Notes: generated by a model from the letters alone, not told the origin. A stretch of 64,000 nt of DNA from Kluyvera intermedia (GCF_021440345.1 NZ_JAKCNS010000006.1:44105-108104), one strand, 5' to 3'. Shown: positions 51,820 to 62,515, numbered from the stretch's first letter. Made by a program: numbers and translations.

Positions 51820-52324
51820 GCGATGTTAATCTTTAGTTAAAAATATTATTGTCCGGTAATTTTTAATGGAACGCAATGTTTCTAATTTAAATAATGTTAA
51901 TTTGGCTAAATAAAATAAATAACAAATCCTACGATAATATTCGTACAAATAAAGTTAAATAATAATCAGGATTAAATTAAATTATTAATTCGTAAATTAA
52001 CGTCATGCTCATGATAATATTTTTACAAAAGTATAAGTACTGTATCCAACCAGCGTGGCAACCACGATAGCCAGGGCGATGTACAGCGCCAGACGGCGTC
52101 CTTTGTAGATTCCGAACATAATAACCTCGTTTAGATGGGGTTTAGGAACATTCTGTAATATTATATTCAGCAAATCAACTTAATGTCGTTTTGAAATTTA
52201 TAGAGCAAAGAAAATTGTGAACTGACAATTATCTTTAAACCTAAAGATATTATTAACGACGTCGCCTTGGCCAGAAAGTGAATTCAGGCTTTCCGTTAGC
52301 AGGAATTTAAAAGGAACTGCAATC
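51820..52324. other. AT-rich intergenic region with one small gene and a palindrome
   Basis: Far richer in A+T than the surrounding genes. Holds the 36-codon gene at 52009-52119 and a perfect 8-bp inverted repeat TATCTTTA-AACC-TAAAGATA (52230-52249), 76 bases before the P-type ATPase start. No other gene seen. Such tracts are typical H-NS targets. Confidence 0.6.
52009..52119 (-). CDS. 36-residue single-pass membrane protein
   Basis: Too short for routine calling. ATG 52117-52119 has GAGG six bases upstream (ACGAGGTTATT). Translation: basic start MFGIYKGRRLALYIA, one continuous hydrophobic helix (about residues 10-31, including ALAIVVATLVGYSTY), tail FVKILS, stop TGA at 52009-52011. Charge distribution predicts N-in, C-out. 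I do not recognise it as a named small protein. Divergent from the P-type ATPase, with 205 bases between. Could modulate the ATPase or act alone; this is inference. Confidence 0.65.
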   Translation of the reverse strand: MFGIYKGRRLALYIALAIVVATLVGYSTYTFVKILS

Positions 52325-55048
52325 TTGTCGAAAATGATGAACTCCCAGAATGTGCCGCACGCGGGTCGTGACCCGCAAGAGCACGCTTATCAGCTCTCTG
52401 CGCAGGACGTACTGGCGCAGATGAATAGCCAGCCCGAGGGGCTTAACGCCAGCGACGCAGAAAAGCGTCAGCATATCTATGGCCCGAATGCGCTGCCGGA
52501 AAAGAAAGGCAAGCCAGCGTGGCTGCGTTTCCTCGCCCACTTTAATGATGTCCTGATCTACGTCCTGCTGGCCGCCGCCGCGCTCACTGCGGTCATGGGC
52601 CATTGGGTTGATACCGCCGTGATTCTCGGCGTGACCGTGATTAACGCCCTGATTGGCCACATTCAGGAAAGCAATGCGGAAAAATCGCTGAAAAGCATCC
52701 GTAACATGCTCTCCAGCGATGCGCAGGTGATTCGCGACGGTAACCACATGACGGTGGCCACCACTGAACTGGTGCCGGGCGATATCGTGGTACTGCGCGC
52801 CGGTGACCGCATTCCGGCGGATATGCGTCTGATTGAAGCGCACAACCTGCGCGTGGAAGAGGCCATTCTGACCGGCGAGTCTACCGTCGTTGATAAACAC
52901 ACCGATGCACTGCACGGCGAGCTATCGCTGGGCGATCGTACCAATATGCTGTTCTCCGGTACCACGGTGAGCGCCGGTGGCGGTAAGGGCGTAGTGGTTG
53001 CCACCGGTCAGGAGACCGAACTGGGCCACATCAACCAGATGATGGCGGGCATTGAAAAACACCGTACGCCGCTGCTGGTACAGATGGACAAGCTCGGCAA
53101 GGCGATCTTTGCCATTATTCTGGCGATGATGGCGGTGCTGTTTGTCTTTAGCATGCTGCTGCGCGACATTCCGCTCGGTGAACTGCTGCTGTCGCTGATT
53201 AGCCTGGCCGTTGCGGCGGTGCCTGAGGGTTTACCGGCGATTATCTCCATTATTCTGTCGTTGGGCGTTCAGGCAATGGCGCGCAAGCGGGCGATTATTC
53301 GCAAGCTGCCTACCGTTGAAACTCTCGGGGCGATGACCGTGGTCTGCTCGGATAAAACCGGCACCCTGACCATGAATGAAATGACCGTGAAGGCAATCAT
53401 TACCGCAGACAGCTGCTACCGCGTGGACGGCAACAGCTACGAGCCGCACGGCAACATCTATCTGGAAGGCTGTGACACCGCGGTTAAAGTACAGCCCTAT
53501 ACCGTGCTGGAAACCTATCTGCGCACTATCGACCTGTGCAATGACAGCCAGCTGATTCAGGATGCGCTGGGTCACTGGGGCATTACCGGCGGCCCAACCG
53601 AGGGTGCGCTGAAGGTGCTGGCAGCAAAAGCCAATCTTGAGCCGCTGCGGACCCAGCTGATTGCCAAGATCCCGTTTGATTCTCAGTACAAATATATGGC
53701 AACCCACTTCCTGCTCGACGAGCAGGAGACGGTGATGGTCACCGGTGCGCCGGACGTGCTGTTCGCCCTGTGCCAGCAACAGCAGACCTCGCGCGGCGTG
53801 ATGCCGTTCGACCGTGGCTACTGGGAGGCGGAAATGGCGCGCTTTGCCAGCCAGGGGCTGCGTATGGTGGCGGCGGCAACAAAGCCGGCGAACGCTGGAC
53901 AGAAAACGCTCGACCATAGCGACCTGCAGGAAGGGCTTATCTTCCTCGGCATTGCCGGGATGATGGATCCGCCGCGTCCGGAAGCGGTTGACGCTATCCA
54001 CACCTGCCAGAATGCAGGGATCCGTGTGAAGATGATCACCGGCGATCACCCGCAGACGGCGATGAGCATTGGCCAGATGTTAGGGATCCGCAACAGCAGC
54101 GAAGCCATGACCGGCTATCAGCTGGAGCACATGGATGACGCTGAGCTCGCCAAAGCGGCGGTTGAGTACGATATCTTTGCACGTACCAGCCCGGAGCATA
54201 AGCTGCGTCTGGTTAAAGCGCTGCAGGAGAACGGTGAAATCGTGGGAATGACCGGCGACGGCGTCAACGACGCCCCGGCGTTGCGTCAGGCTGACGTCGG
54301 CATCGCCATGGGCATTAAAGGCACTGAAGTGACCAAAGAGGCCGCCGACATGGTGCTGACCGATGACAACTTTGCCACCATCGCCAGCTCGGTCAAAGAA
54401 GGGCGTCGCGTTTACGACAACCTGAAAAAGACCATTTTGTTCATCATGCCAACCAACCTGGCGCAGGGGCTGCTGATTATCATCGCGCTGCTGGCGGGCA
54501 ATATTATCCCGCTGACGCCGGTGCTGATTCTGTGGATGAACATGGCGACTTCCGCCACGCTCTCCTTCGGTCTGGCCTTTGAGGCCGCCGAGCGTAACGT
54601 GATGAACCGTCCGCCGCGTAAAACCGGCCAGCACGTGATGGACGCGTTTGCCGTCTGGCGCGTGGCCTTCGTGGGCTCAATGATTGCCATCGCCGCGTTT
54701 ATCCTCGAAGCCTGGCTGGCCCCGCGTGGCCACAGCGCCGAGTTTATCCGCACCGTGCTGCTGCAGATGCTGGTGACCGCGCAGTGGGTCTACATGATTA
54801 ACTGCCGCAGCAGCGACCGCTTCTCCTTAAATAGCGGCCTGCTGAAGAACAAAGGCATTTGGCTGGTGACCGGCGTACTGCTTCTGCTGCAGTTGGCGAT
54901 TATCTACCTGCCGCTGATGCAGACGCTGTTCGGCACCGAAGCACTGCCGCTGCGCTACTGGGGTATCACGCTGGCGATTGGCGCCGTGATGTTCCTGGTG
55001 GTGGAAGTTGAAAAACGTCTGACCCGCCGCTTCCGTAAAACCGCATAG
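52325..55048 (+). CDS. type II P-type cation-transporting ATPase (Ca2+/Na+ ATPase-like)
   Basis: 907 residues from TTG 52325 (AAGGA nine bases before); ATG 52334 and 52337 are alternatives but sit 18 or more bases from the ribosome site. Motifs: N-terminal cation-ATPase domain, TGES actuator loop, membrane helix 4 VAAVPEGLPAI (PEGL, as in SERCA and PMR1-type pumps), phosphorylation CSDKTGTLTMNE (Asp343), and MTGDGVNDAPALRQADVGIAMG. No heavy-metal CPC motif. Ten membrane segments expected. Cation not decidable between Ca2+, Na+ and others. Followed after 56 bases and a hairpin by RND efflux genes. Confidence 0.87.
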   Translation: MSKMMNSQNVPHAGRDPQEHAYQLSAQDVLAQMNSQPEGLNASDAEKRQHIYGPNALPEKKGKPAWLRFLAHFNDVLIYVLLAAAALTAVMGHWVDTAVILGVTVINALIGHIQESNAEKSLKSIRNMLSSDAQVIRDGNHMTVATTELVPGDIVVLRAGDRIPADMRLIEAHNLRVEEAILTGESTVVDKHTDALHGELSLGDRTNMLFSGTTVSAGGGKGVVVATGQETELGHINQMMAGIEKHRTPLLVQMDKLGKAIFAIILAMMAVLFVFSMLLRDIPLGELLLSLISLAVAAVPEGLPAIISIILSLGVQAMARKRAIIRKLPTVETLGAMTVVCSDKTGTLTMNEMTVKAIITADSCYRVDGNSYEPHGNIYLEGCDTAVKVQPYTVLETYLRTIDLCNDSQLIQDALGHWGITGGPTEGALKVLAAKANLEPLRTQLIAKIPFDSQYKYMATHFLLDEQETVMVTGAPDVLFALCQQQQTSRGVMPFDRGYWEAEMARFASQGLRMVAAATKPANAGQKTLDHSDLQEGLIFLGIAGMMDPPRPEAVDAIHTCQNAGIRVKMITGDHPQTAMSIGQMLGIRNSSEAMTGYQLEHMDDAELAKAAVEYDIFARTSPEHKLRLVKALQENGEIVGMTGDGVNDAPALRQADVGIAMGIKGTEVTKEAADMVLTDDNFATIASSVKEGRRVYDNLKKTILFIMPTNLAQGLLIIIALLAGNIIPLTPVLILWMNMATSATLSFGLAFEAAERNVMNRPPRKTGQHVMDAFAVWRVAFVGSMIAIAAFILEAWLAPRGHSAEFIRTVLLQMLVTAQWVYMINCRSSDRFSLNSGLLKNKGIWLVTGVLLLLQLAIIYLPLMQTLFGTEALPLRYWGITLAIGAVMFLVVEVEKRLTRRFRKTA

Positions 55049-55057
55049 TCATCAGTT

Positions 55058-55081
55058 GCCCCTCTGCCTGCGCAGAGGGGC
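55058..55081 (+). terminator. hairpin between the P-type ATPase and RND genes
   Basis: GCCCCTCTGC (55058-55067) and GCAGAGGGGC (55072-55081), perfect 10-bp stem, CTGC loop, no T-run. May attenuate rather than fully stop transcription into the RND pair. Confidence 0.6.
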
Positions 55082-55104
55082 GCTATCCCCGCAAGGACTT
55101 CCCA

Positions 55105-56175
55105 ATGAAAACGACACTCCGCTTCGCCTTACTGGCCTGCGGGCTGGCTTACTGCACGCTCGCTTTTGCCTCGGTCCCCGTGCGCACCGCCACCGTTGAG
55201 CGCTCGCCGCATGCGGTTGAGCGCCAGCTGCCGGGCCGCGTTGAGGCCATTCACGCGGTGGATATTCGCGCACGTACCGAAGGCACTATCGTGCAGCGCC
55301 ACTTCCAGGACGGCCAGGAGATCCAAAAAGGCGCGCTGCTATTTACCCTCGACGATGCGCAGCCGCGCGCGGCGCTGGCATTAGCCCAGGCCGAACTGAA
55401 AAGCGCGCAGGCGTCGCTGCGCCAGGCACAGCAGCTGCTGTCCCGCTATCAGAGTCTGAAGACCAATCAGTCGATCAGCCGCAACGATGTGGACACCGCA
55501 CAGATGCAGCGCGATGTCGCCGCTGCCGCCGTAGAACAAGCGAAAGCCCGCGTCAGCGCGCAGCAAATCACCCTCGATTACACCCGTATCACCTCGCCGG
55601 TGAGCGGCCGCGTGGGGCACAGCGCCTTTCACGTGGGTAGCCTGGTGAATGCCGCCAGCGGCGTGCTGGTGGAGGTCGTCCAGCTTGATCCGATACGCGT
55701 GAGCTTTGCGCTCGATGAATCGGCGTTTTACAGCAAAGCCGGACAGCACGCCGATATCCGCGCCCTGAAAGCCGCATGGCTGGCGCAGATTACGCTTGAT
55801 GGTCAGCGTGAAGAGGGCGTATTGACCTCCGTGGATAACCGGATTGATGCGCGTACGGCAAGCGTAGCGGTGCGCGCCGAGTTTGCTAACCCACAGCACC
55901 GGTTGCTGCCGGGCGGCAACGTCAACGTCACGCTGCGGCCAAAGGCAATCAATGACAGCGTGATGATCCCCGTCGCGGCGGTCCAGCAGGATGCTCAGGG
56001 CTACTTCAGTTGGGTACTGACGGCGGAAAATACCGCTGAGCCACGTCGGCTTGAGCTGGGCGGCCAGCAGAGCCAGTACTTCGCCGTCGCGAAAGGCTTG
56101 AGCGCGGGCGAGCGCGTTGTCACCGAAGGCGCACAGCGCCTGACGAACGGCACTGCCGTTCAGCTGCTGAATTAA
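55105..56175 (+). CDS. RND efflux periplasmic adaptor (membrane fusion protein)
   Basis: 356 residues. Signal peptide ending LAFA before SVPVRTATVER; a Cys in LLAC (residue 12) is too close to the start to be a convincing lipobox, so it may be soluble or anchored only through partners, unlike AcrA. HlyD/AcrA layout: GRVEAIHAVDIRARTEGTIVQRHFQDGQEIQKGALLFTLDD (lipoyl), coiled-coil hairpin (about 95-150), second lipoyl half (LDYTRITSPVSGRVG), beta-barrel and membrane-proximal domains. Pairs with the next gene. Confidence 0.87.
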   Translation: MKTTLRFALLACGLAYCTLAFASVPVRTATVERSPHAVERQLPGRVEAIHAVDIRARTEGTIVQRHFQDGQEIQKGALLFTLDDAQPRAALALAQAELKSAQASLRQAQQLLSRYQSLKTNQSISRNDVDTAQMQRDVAAAAVEQAKARVSAQQITLDYTRITSPVSGRVGHSAFHVGSLVNAASGVLVEVVQLDPIRVSFALDESAFYSKAGQHADIRALKAAWLAQITLDGQREEGVLTSVDNRIDARTASVAVRAEFANPQHRLLPGGNVNVTLRPKAINDSVMIPVAAVQQDAQGYFSWVLTAENTAEPRRLELGGQQSQYFAVAKGLSAGERVVTEGAQRLTNGTAVQLLN

Positions 56176-56188
56176 TTAAGGAGACAGG

Positions 56189-59100
56189 ATGCTGACCTTC
56201 TTTATCCGTCGTCCACGCTTTGCCATGGTGATTGCGCTGCTGCTGACCTTTGTCGGCGCCGTGGCGCTGAAGCTCATTCCGGTGGAGCAGTACCCACAAA
56301 TCACCCCGCCGGCGGTTAACGTCAGCGCTAGCTGGCCGGGTGCCAGCGCGCAGGATGTGGCGCAGGCCATTGCCGCCCCGCTGGAAACCCAGCTTAACGG
56401 CGTTGACCAGATGCTGTATATGGAGTCGACCAGCTCTGACGATGGCAGCTATAGCCTCAATCTGACCTTTGCCGCCGGTACCGATCCGGACATGGCGGCG
56501 ATTGATGTGCAAAACCGCGTCGCCCAGGCGGTGGCCCAGATGCCTTCCGTGGTGCAACAAAACGGCGTGCAGGTGCGCAAGCGTGCCAGCAACCTGCTGA
56601 TGGGCGTCAGCCTCTACTCGCCGCAGGGGACGATGCCGCCGCTGGAAGTCAGCAACTATGCCAGCACGCAGATTCGTGAAGCGCTGGCGCGTCTGCCTGG
56701 CGTCGGCCAGGTGCAGATGTTTGGCGCGCGCGACTACAGCATGCGTATCTGGCTGCGTCCGGATCGCATGAATGCGCTGAATATTACCAGCGACGATATT
56801 GCAAAGGCGCTGGCAGAGCAGCACGTGCAGGGCGCGGCCGGGCAAATTGGTACGCCGCCGGTGTTTAATGGTCAGCAGCAGACTCTGACCATTAACGGTC
56901 TTGGACGACTGACCGAGGCCGATGAGTTCGGTCAGATTGTGGTACGCAGCGGCGTGCAGGGGCAATTAGTCCGCCTCGCCGATGTGGCGAATATTGAACT
57001 GGGGGCGCGTAGCTACAATTCCAGCGCGCAGCTCAACGGTGTGGATTCGGCCTATATGGGAATTTATCCCACCCCGACCGCCAACGCGCTGCAGGTGGCT
57101 AGCGCCGTCCGCGCCGAGCTGACGCGTCTGCAAGCCCGCTTCCCGGCCGACCTGAAGTGGGAGGTCAAATTTGATACCACCCGTTTTGTTTCGGCCACGA
57201 TTAAAGAGATTGGCACGTCGCTGGTGCTCACCCTACTGGCGGTGGTGGCAGTGGTGTCGCTGTTCCTGCAAAGCCTGCGCGCGACGCTGATTGTGGCGCT
57301 GGCGATCCCGGTCTCGCTGGTGGGGACGTTTGCGGTGCTTTATGTGCTCGGCTACAGCGCCAACACCCTGAGCCTGTTTGCCATCATTCTGGCGCTGACG
57401 ATGGTGGTGGATGACGCCATCGTGGTGGTCGAAAGCGTGGAAGGGCATATGGCGGAAGGGTTAAGCCGTACCGAAGCTACCGCGCTGGCGCTGCGCCAAA
57501 TTGCCGGGCCGGTTATCGCCACCACCCTGGTGCTGCTGGCGGTGTTTGTCCCGGTGGCAATGCTGCCGGGGATCGTCGGCGAGCTGTACCGTCAGTTCGC
57601 CGTCACGCTCTCGACGGCGGTCACGCTGTCGAGCATCGTGGCGCTGACCTTGACGCCAGCGCTCTGCGCGCTGCTGCTGCGCCCACGTCCGCCAACACCG
57701 GCCGCCTTCTTCCGCAGCTTTAACCGTGGGCTCAATGCCACCCGTGATGGCTACGGTCGGTTGGTGGGATGGATGAATCATCGCCCGCTGGTTGCCGTGG
57801 CGGCGACATCTCTGGCGGCGCTGCTGGTGGCGTGGAGCTTCTCGTCGATGCCGAAAGGTTTTCTGCCGCAGGAGGACCAGGGCTACGTCTTTGCCAACGT
57901 GCAGCTGCCGGAGTCGGCCTCGCTTGAGCGAACCGAAGCGGTAATGGCCCAGGCGCGTCAGCTGCTGGGCGCACACCCGGCGGTGGAAGACGTGATTCAG
58001 GTTTCCGGTTTTAGCATTCTTAGCGGCACCAGCGCCTCCAACAGCGGTTTTATCTCGCTGATGCTCAAAGACTGGTCGCAGCGTGCGCCGCTGGATGTGG
58101 TGATGGGCGAATTGCAGCGCCAGCTGCACGCGCTGCCGGAAGCCACCATCATGCTGTTTGCGCCACCGACTTTGCCGGGGCTTGGCAGCGCAGCGGGCTT
58201 TGATCTGCGTATTCTGGCGCAGGCCGGGCAATCCTCCGCCGAGCTGGAGCAGGTGACCCGTGGGATCATAATGAAAGCCAACCAGCATCCGCAGCTGAGC
58301 CGGGTGTTTACCACCTGGAGCAGCAACGTGCCGCAGTTGACGCTGACGGTGGATCGCGACCAGGCGGCGCGTCTGGATGTGCCGGTATCACGCATTTTCA
58401 ACAGCCTGCAAACTGCCTTTGGTGGCGCGCGCGCCGGGAACTTTAGCGTTAACAACCGCGTCTACCACGTAGTGATGCAAAATGAGATGCAGTGGCGCGA
58501 ACGCGCGGAGCAAATCAGCGCGCTGTTCGTGCGCAGCAATCACAACGAGCTGGTGCGTCTGAGCAACCTGGTGACCGTCACGCCAACCGTCGGCGCGCCG
58601 TTTGTCCAGCAGTACAATCAGTTTCCGTCAGTGTCGGTAAGCGGTTCGGCGGCGGAAGGGGTGAGCAGCCGAACGGCGATGGCGCAGATGGAAGCGCTAC
58701 TGGCCGAGCATCTGTCGCAGGGCTACGACTACGCGTGGAGCGGCCTCTCCTGGCAGGAGCAGCAGACCGGCAATCAGGCAATATGGATTGTGCTGGCGGC
58801 GGTCGCCATGGCGTGGCTGTTTCTCGTCGCCCAGTATGAAAGCTGGACGTTGCCGGCCAGCGTGATGCTCTCGGTGCTGTTCGCCATCGGTGGCGCGCTG
58901 CTGTGGCTGTGGATAACGGGCTACGCCAACGATGTGTACGTGCAGATAGGGCTGGTGCTATTGATAGCCCTGGCGGCAAAAAATGCGATTCTGATAGTCG
59001 AGTTTGCCCGCGAGCGGCGTCAGTCCGGGCTATCAATCGTTGACGCCGCGCGTGAAGGGGCAACGCGCCGCTTCCGGGCGGTGATGATGACCGCGGTGTC

Positions 59101-59284
59101 GTTTATTATCGGCATCATGCCGATGATGTTCTCCACCGGCGCCGGGGCGCAGAGCCGCCGTATCATCGGCACCACCGTGTTCAGCGGCATGCTGGTGGCG
59201 ACGGTGATTGGCATCCTGTATATCCCGTCGCTGTACGTGCTGTTCCAGCGGCTGCGCGAGTGGGCGCACCGCCGGGCGGGCTAA
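56189..59284 (+). CDS. RND multidrug efflux transporter, HAE-1 family
   Basis: 1031 residues, AcrB-like. [41 protein letters not shown]; proton-relay Asp408-Asp409 in [12 protein letters not shown]; Lys of [16 protein letters not shown] in helix 10; G-loop region and porter domains present. RBS AAGGAG. No outer-membrane factor follows, so it must use TolC or another channel coded elsewhere. Lies 4.7 kb from ramA, which controls RND pumps in these bacteria; no marbox was recognised upstream. Ends overlapping the convergent MocR gene by three bases. Confidence 0.92.
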   Translation: MLTFFIRRPRFAMVIALLLTFVGAVALKLIPVEQYPQITPPAVNVSASWPGASAQDVAQAIAAPLETQLNGVDQMLYMESTSSDDGSYSLNLTFAAGTDPDMAAIDVQNRVAQAVAQMPSVVQQNGVQVRKRASNLLMGVSLYSPQGTMPPLEVSNYASTQIREALARLPGVGQVQMFGARDYSMRIWLRPDRMNALNITSDDIAKALAEQHVQGAAGQIGTPPVFNGQQQTLTINGLGRLTEADEFGQIVVRSGVQGQLVRLADVANIELGARSYNSSAQLNGVDSAYMGIYPTPTANALQVASAVRAELTRLQARFPADLKWEVKFDTTRFVSATIKEIGTSLVLTLLAVVAVVSLFLQSLRATLIVALAIPVSLVGTFAVLYVLGYSANTLSLFAIILALTMVVDDAIVVVESVEGHMAEGLSRTEATALALRQIAGPVIATTLVLLAVFVPVAMLPGIVGELYRQFAVTLSTAVTLSSIVALTLTPALCALLLRPRPPTPAAFFRSFNRGLNATRDGYGRLVGWMNHRPLVAVAATSLAALLVAWSFSSMPKGFLPQEDQGYVFANVQLPESASLERTEAVMAQARQLLGAHPAVEDVIQVSGFSILSGTSASNSGFISLMLKDWSQRAPLDVVMGELQRQLHALPEATIMLFAPPTLPGLGSAAGFDLRILAQAGQSSAELEQVTRGIIMKANQHPQLSRVFTTWSSNVPQLTLTVDRDQAARLDVPVSRIFNSLQTAFGGARAGNFSVNNRVYHVVMQNEMQWRERAEQISALFVRSNHNELVRLSNLVTVTPTVGAPFVQQYNQFPSVSVSGSAAEGVSSRTAMAQMEALLAEHLSQGYDYAWSGLSWQEQQTGNQAIWIVLAAVAMAWLFLVAQYESWTLPASVMLSVLFAIGGALLWLWITGYANDVYVQIGLVLLIALAAKNAILIVEFARERRQSGLSIVDAAREGATRRFRAVMMTAVSFIIGIMPMMFSTGAGAQSRRIIGTTVFSGMLVATVIGILYIPSLYVLFQRLREWAHRRAG

Positions 59285-60744
59285 CCCATTTGCGCCAATT
59301 GGTGGCGCAACACATCGACTCCCGGCGCAATGGCGTCGGGGGTTATGGCGTGAAAACCCATGCGGAAAAAGTTATCCGGCGGCGCGTCATCAAGAAAATG
59401 CCGGGCCCCGGGTTCAATTAACACGCCCGTATGCGCGGCACGCCAGGTCAGCTGTTGGGTACTGATATGCGCCGGCGTGCGCAGCCAGAAGGCGTTGGCG
59501 TGCTCACTGCCGGGCAGCGGCTGACACTCCGGCAGCAGCGAGGAGAGGGCATTGTTGAGCATTTCCCAGCGGCGCGCGGAGTCATCGCGGTAGCGCCGCA
59601 GATGGGTTTCGTAGTGGCCTTGCGCCAGAAAATGCGCCATCTGATACTGAATATTGGTCGGCGGATGACGGTAGACCAGGCGGCGTAGCGCCCGCGCCTC
59701 ATCAATGAGATCCGGGTCGGCGACCATAAACCCCAGTCGCAGCCCCGGCGACAGCGCTTTGGACAGGCTGCTGACGTAAATCACCCGCCCGCTCCGGTCG
59801 CTGGCCTTCAGCGCTGGCAGCGGATTGGCCTGGAAGTTACTTTCTGAATCGTAATCATCTTCAATAATCACCGCATCGTGCTGTGCCGCGTAGGCCAGCA
59901 GCTGGCTGCGACGGGCTTTACTCATGGTGACGCCGGTCGGCACCTGATGGCCCGGGGTCACGTAGTAATAATCACAGGGCGTGTCGTTGAGGATGATGCC
60001 CTGTTCGTCGACCGGGTGCGGCACAATCTGACTTTCGCCGAGCATGAAGGTATTGATGGCCTCGCGAAAGCCGGGATTCTCCACGCCGACGCGGGTCTGG
60101 CGCGACATCAACAGGCGGGTGAGCAGGTAGAGTGCGTTTTGCGAGCCCAGCGTTATCAGGATTTCATCGGCAGCGGCGACAATGCCGCGCTTGGGCAGCA
60201 CGCGGGTGCGGATTTGCTCAATCAGCATCGGAACATCCTGGTCAATATGGTCCACCACCCAGGCCGGATCGCGCGTACCGCCGTGCAACCAGTTGGCGGC
60301 AGATCGCCAGCTGGCCAGCGGGAACTGACGGGTATCCGGCTGGCCGTAGATAAACGGGTAGCGGTAGTTCATCCAGCCAGCGGGTTTTAAAATCGACTCC
60401 TGCTGGCTCGGGGTGATGTTGAGCCGTTTGCCCCACGATGGTGCACGTTCCCCGTCGATAGGTGCAGGTGCCGCGCTGCTAAGGCGCGGGGCGGCGTAGT
60501 CCGGATGCAGGTAATATCCGCTGCGCGGACGGCTAATCAGGTAGCCTTCGTTGACCAGGCTTTCAAATACCAGCGCGGTGGTATTGCGCGAAACCTGAAG
60601 CTGGCTTGCCAGCTGACGACACGAGGGCAGCGGCGTGTCGGCGGGAAAAATACCGCCTAAAATCGCCTTCACTAGCGACTCACGAACCTGCTCTTGCAAA
60701 CCGCGCTGATGATCAAAATCCACGTGCAGTAAGTGCCGAATCAT
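59281..60744 (-). CDS. MocR-type regulator (GntR HTH fused to aminotransferase domain)
   Basis: 487 residues. N-terminal winged HTH ([54 protein letters not shown]), linker, then a fold-type I aminotransferase domain with the PLP lysine in [17 protein letters not shown] and DDYDSESNF. GabR, PdxR and TauR are relatives; they sense amines or PLP derivatives. Divergent from an amino-acid ABC importer, which it probably controls. Start ATG 60742-60744 with AAGGAG upstream. Confidence 0.9.
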   Translation of the reverse strand: MIRHLLHVDFDHQRGLQEQVRESLVKAILGGIFPADTPLPSCRQLASQLQVSRNTTALVFESLVNEGYLISRPRSGYYLHPDYAAPRLSSAAPAPIDGERAPSWGKRLNITPSQQESILKPAGWMNYRYPFIYGQPDTRQFPLASWRSAANWLHGGTRDPAWVVDHIDQDVPMLIEQIRTRVLPKRGIVAAADEILITLGSQNALYLLTRLLMSRQTRVGVENPGFREAINTFMLGESQIVPHPVDEQGIILNDTPCDYYYVTPGHQVPTGVTMSKARRSQLLAYAAQHDAVIIEDDYDSESNFQANPLPALKASDRSGRVIYVSSLSKALSPGLRLGFMVADPDLIDEARALRRLVYRHPPTNIQYQMAHFLAQGHYETHLRRYRDDSARRWEMLNNALSSLLPECQPLPGSEHANAFWLRTPAHISTQQLTWRAAHTGVLIEPGARHFLDDAPPDNFFRMGFHAITPDAIAPGVDVLRHQLAQMG

Positions 60745-60975
60745 ACGCTGCTCCTTCCAGTATCCGCTTTCTTAGCACTCAGCAATTTTTGTACCAGCCT
60801 GAAATCGTCTGACACAACGGCGTGCGAAAACTGGCTCTATTCAGAATGCAAAAAGTCTCCCTACAGTAAAAACGTCACCAGCGACGGCCTCACTTTGCCG
60901 CTGTCGGCACGCATCTTGCAACGCTTCCAGGGCAACTGGAATTCACGTATCGGGTATTTAAACAGGGGTCACACG
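60745..60975. promoter_or_regulatory. divergent control region between the MocR gene and the ABC importer
   Basis: 231 bases without a supported gene. Motifs of interest are TGGTAC read on the minus strand (60789-60794) and CTGGCTCTATTCAGAATG (60832-60849 region); MocR operators are often such direct repeats, but I cannot assign one with confidence. Confidence 0.4.
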
Positions 60976-61827
60976 ATGAAAAAAACGATGGGTTCGTATT
61001 ATCTGGCTGCCGTGATGGCGATGACCTTTTCTTTGCAGGTGGCTGCGGCCGATTTGCCGGAAATTGAAAAGTCCGGAACTTTAAAAGTGGCGACCGAGGA
61101 TGATTACGCGCCGTTTAACTTTATGAATAACGGCAATGCCGACGGGTTTAACAAGGATATGCTGGCGGCGCTGCGCGAGTACGCCAAATTCAACGTGACG
61201 CAAAGTATTTTACCGTGGACCGGATTATTAGCCGCAGTGTCAACCGGGCAATACGATATGGCTTTAACCGGTGCCGTTGTCACCGATGAACGCCTCAATG
61301 TTTTTAATTTCACCCCGCCGTGGGCATCGGCTCAGCATTATTTCGTCAAGCGTGCGGGCGATACCTCGTTAAATACCATTGCCGATTTAAGCGGTAAAAA
61401 GGTAGGCCTCCAGGCGGGCAGCGCATTATTAGCTCGTTTACCTGAACTGAAAGCGATGATTGAAAAAACCGGCGGCAAGCTGGGACCGGTGGTGGAATAT
61501 CCGTCCTACCCGGAAGCCTACGCCGATTTAGCCAATAAGCGTCTCGACTACGTGATTAACGTGGTGATTTCCGTTAACGATCTGGTGAAAGCCAAGCCGA
61601 AAGTCTTTGCCAAAGGGCTGGCGGTTTCCGGCCCTGGCTATATGGCCTGGCCTATGCCGAAAAGCTCGCCGGAGCTGTTGGCCTATATGACCAAATTTAC
61701 CAACCATATGCGCGAAACCGGCCAGCTGGCAGCGCTGCAGAAAAAATGGTTTGGCGAAACCTACGACGATCTGCCCACTGCACCTATCACCAGCGCCGCG
61801 CAGTTCCACAAGCTAGCCGGGCAGTAA
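60976..61827 (+). CDS. periplasmic amino-acid-binding protein (SBP family 3)
   Basis: 283 residues from ATG 60976 (AGGGG eight bases before); 81 in-frame codons upstream are control region. Signal peptide ends LQVAAA. Family 3 landmarks: GTLKVATEDDYAPFNFM (first substrate segment), DMLAALREYAKFNV, YDMALTGAVVTDERLNVFNFTPPW, LSGKKVGLQAGSALL, RLDYVINVVISVN. Replaces the usual catalytic-like Arg region with ALTGAVVTDER. Ligand probably a polar amino acid or amine derivative; not decidable. First gene of a four-gene importer. Confidence 0.9.
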   Translation: MKKTMGSYYLAAVMAMTFSLQVAAADLPEIEKSGTLKVATEDDYAPFNFMNNGNADGFNKDMLAALREYAKFNVTQSILPWTGLLAAVSTGQYDMALTGAVVTDERLNVFNFTPPWASAQHYFVKRAGDTSLNTIADLSGKKVGLQAGSALLARLPELKAMIEKTGGKLGPVVEYPSYPEAYADLANKRLDYVINVVISVNDLVKAKPKVFAKGLAVSGPGYMAWPMPKSSPELLAYMTKFTNHMRETGQLAALQKKWFGETYDDLPTAPITSAAQFHKLAGQ

Positions 61828-61873
61828 TGATGGCTGCGGGAAACCGCAGCCCGTTTGACTAAAGGAGGGCTAC

Positions 61874-62515
61874 ATGGACTCAATCGCATGGCAGTTACTG
61901 TTTGAAGGCGCATGGACGACCCTCTGGATTTCCGCCATTGCCATCGCTTTCGGCGTGGTTATCGGGCTGGTTATCGCTTTTGTGCGGATGATGAAAATTC
62001 CGGTCGTCGATCAGATTCTGGTGGTCTATATCAGCCTCGCCCGCGCGACGCCGCTGGTGACGCTGGTGCTGTTTCTGTTTTTATCGCTGCCGACCGTCGG
62101 CATTAACCTCGATAAAACGGTGGCGGCGATTGTCGCGCTGACGCTTAACACGTCGGCATTCAACGCCGAAATCTGGCGCAACGCGTTTCGCACCTTTCCT
62201 CGCGAGCAGCGTGAAGCGGCTGAGTCGGTAGGGATGCGGCGCTGGCCCTATTTTCGCTACATCATGCTGCCGCAAATGTGGCTGGAGAGCCTGCCGGCGC
62301 TGGTGAACGAGATGTCCTTTTTAATCAAAGGTAGCCCGGCAATAGCGGTGATTGGCGTGGTGGATCTCACTCGCGTCACCAACCGAATCTCCTCCGTGAC
62401 CTATGAACCGCTTTCTCCCATTCTCGCAGCCGGGCTGCTGTATGTGGTGATTATTGGCCTGCTGCTGAAGCTGCAAAGCATGGCGGAACGCAAAGCAAAA
62501 CGACTGGCGCGCTAA
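61874..62515 (+). CDS. amino-acid ABC importer permease 1 (HisQ/M family)
   Basis: 213 residues, five membrane segments. LLFEGAWTTLWISAIAIAFGVVIGLVIAFVRM, VYISLARATPLVTLVLFLFLSLP and the EAA loop EQREAAESVGMRRWPYFRYIMLPQMWLESLPALVNEMSFLIKGSPAIAVIGV are typical. RBS AAAGGAGG. Heterodimerises with the next gene product in the inner membrane. Confidence 0.92.
   Translation: MDSIAWQLLFEGAWTTLWISAIAIAFGVVIGLVIAFVRMMKIPVVDQILVVYISLARATPLVTLVLFLFLSLPTVGINLDKTVAAIVALTLNTSAFNAEIWRNAFRTFPREQREAAESVGMRRWPYFRYIMLPQMWLESLPALVNEMSFLIKGSPAIAVIGVVDLTRVTNRISSVTYEPLSPILAAGLLYVVIIGLLLKLQSMAERKAKRLAR

Noticed and set aside
55105..55140. Lipobox LLAC in the RND adaptor
   Set aside because: The hydrophobic stretch before Cys12 is too short; a standard signal peptidase I site (LAFA) follows.
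60733..60975. 81-codon N-terminal extension of the amino-acid-binding protein
   Set aside because: Covers the divergent promoter and would bury the signal peptide inside the protein.
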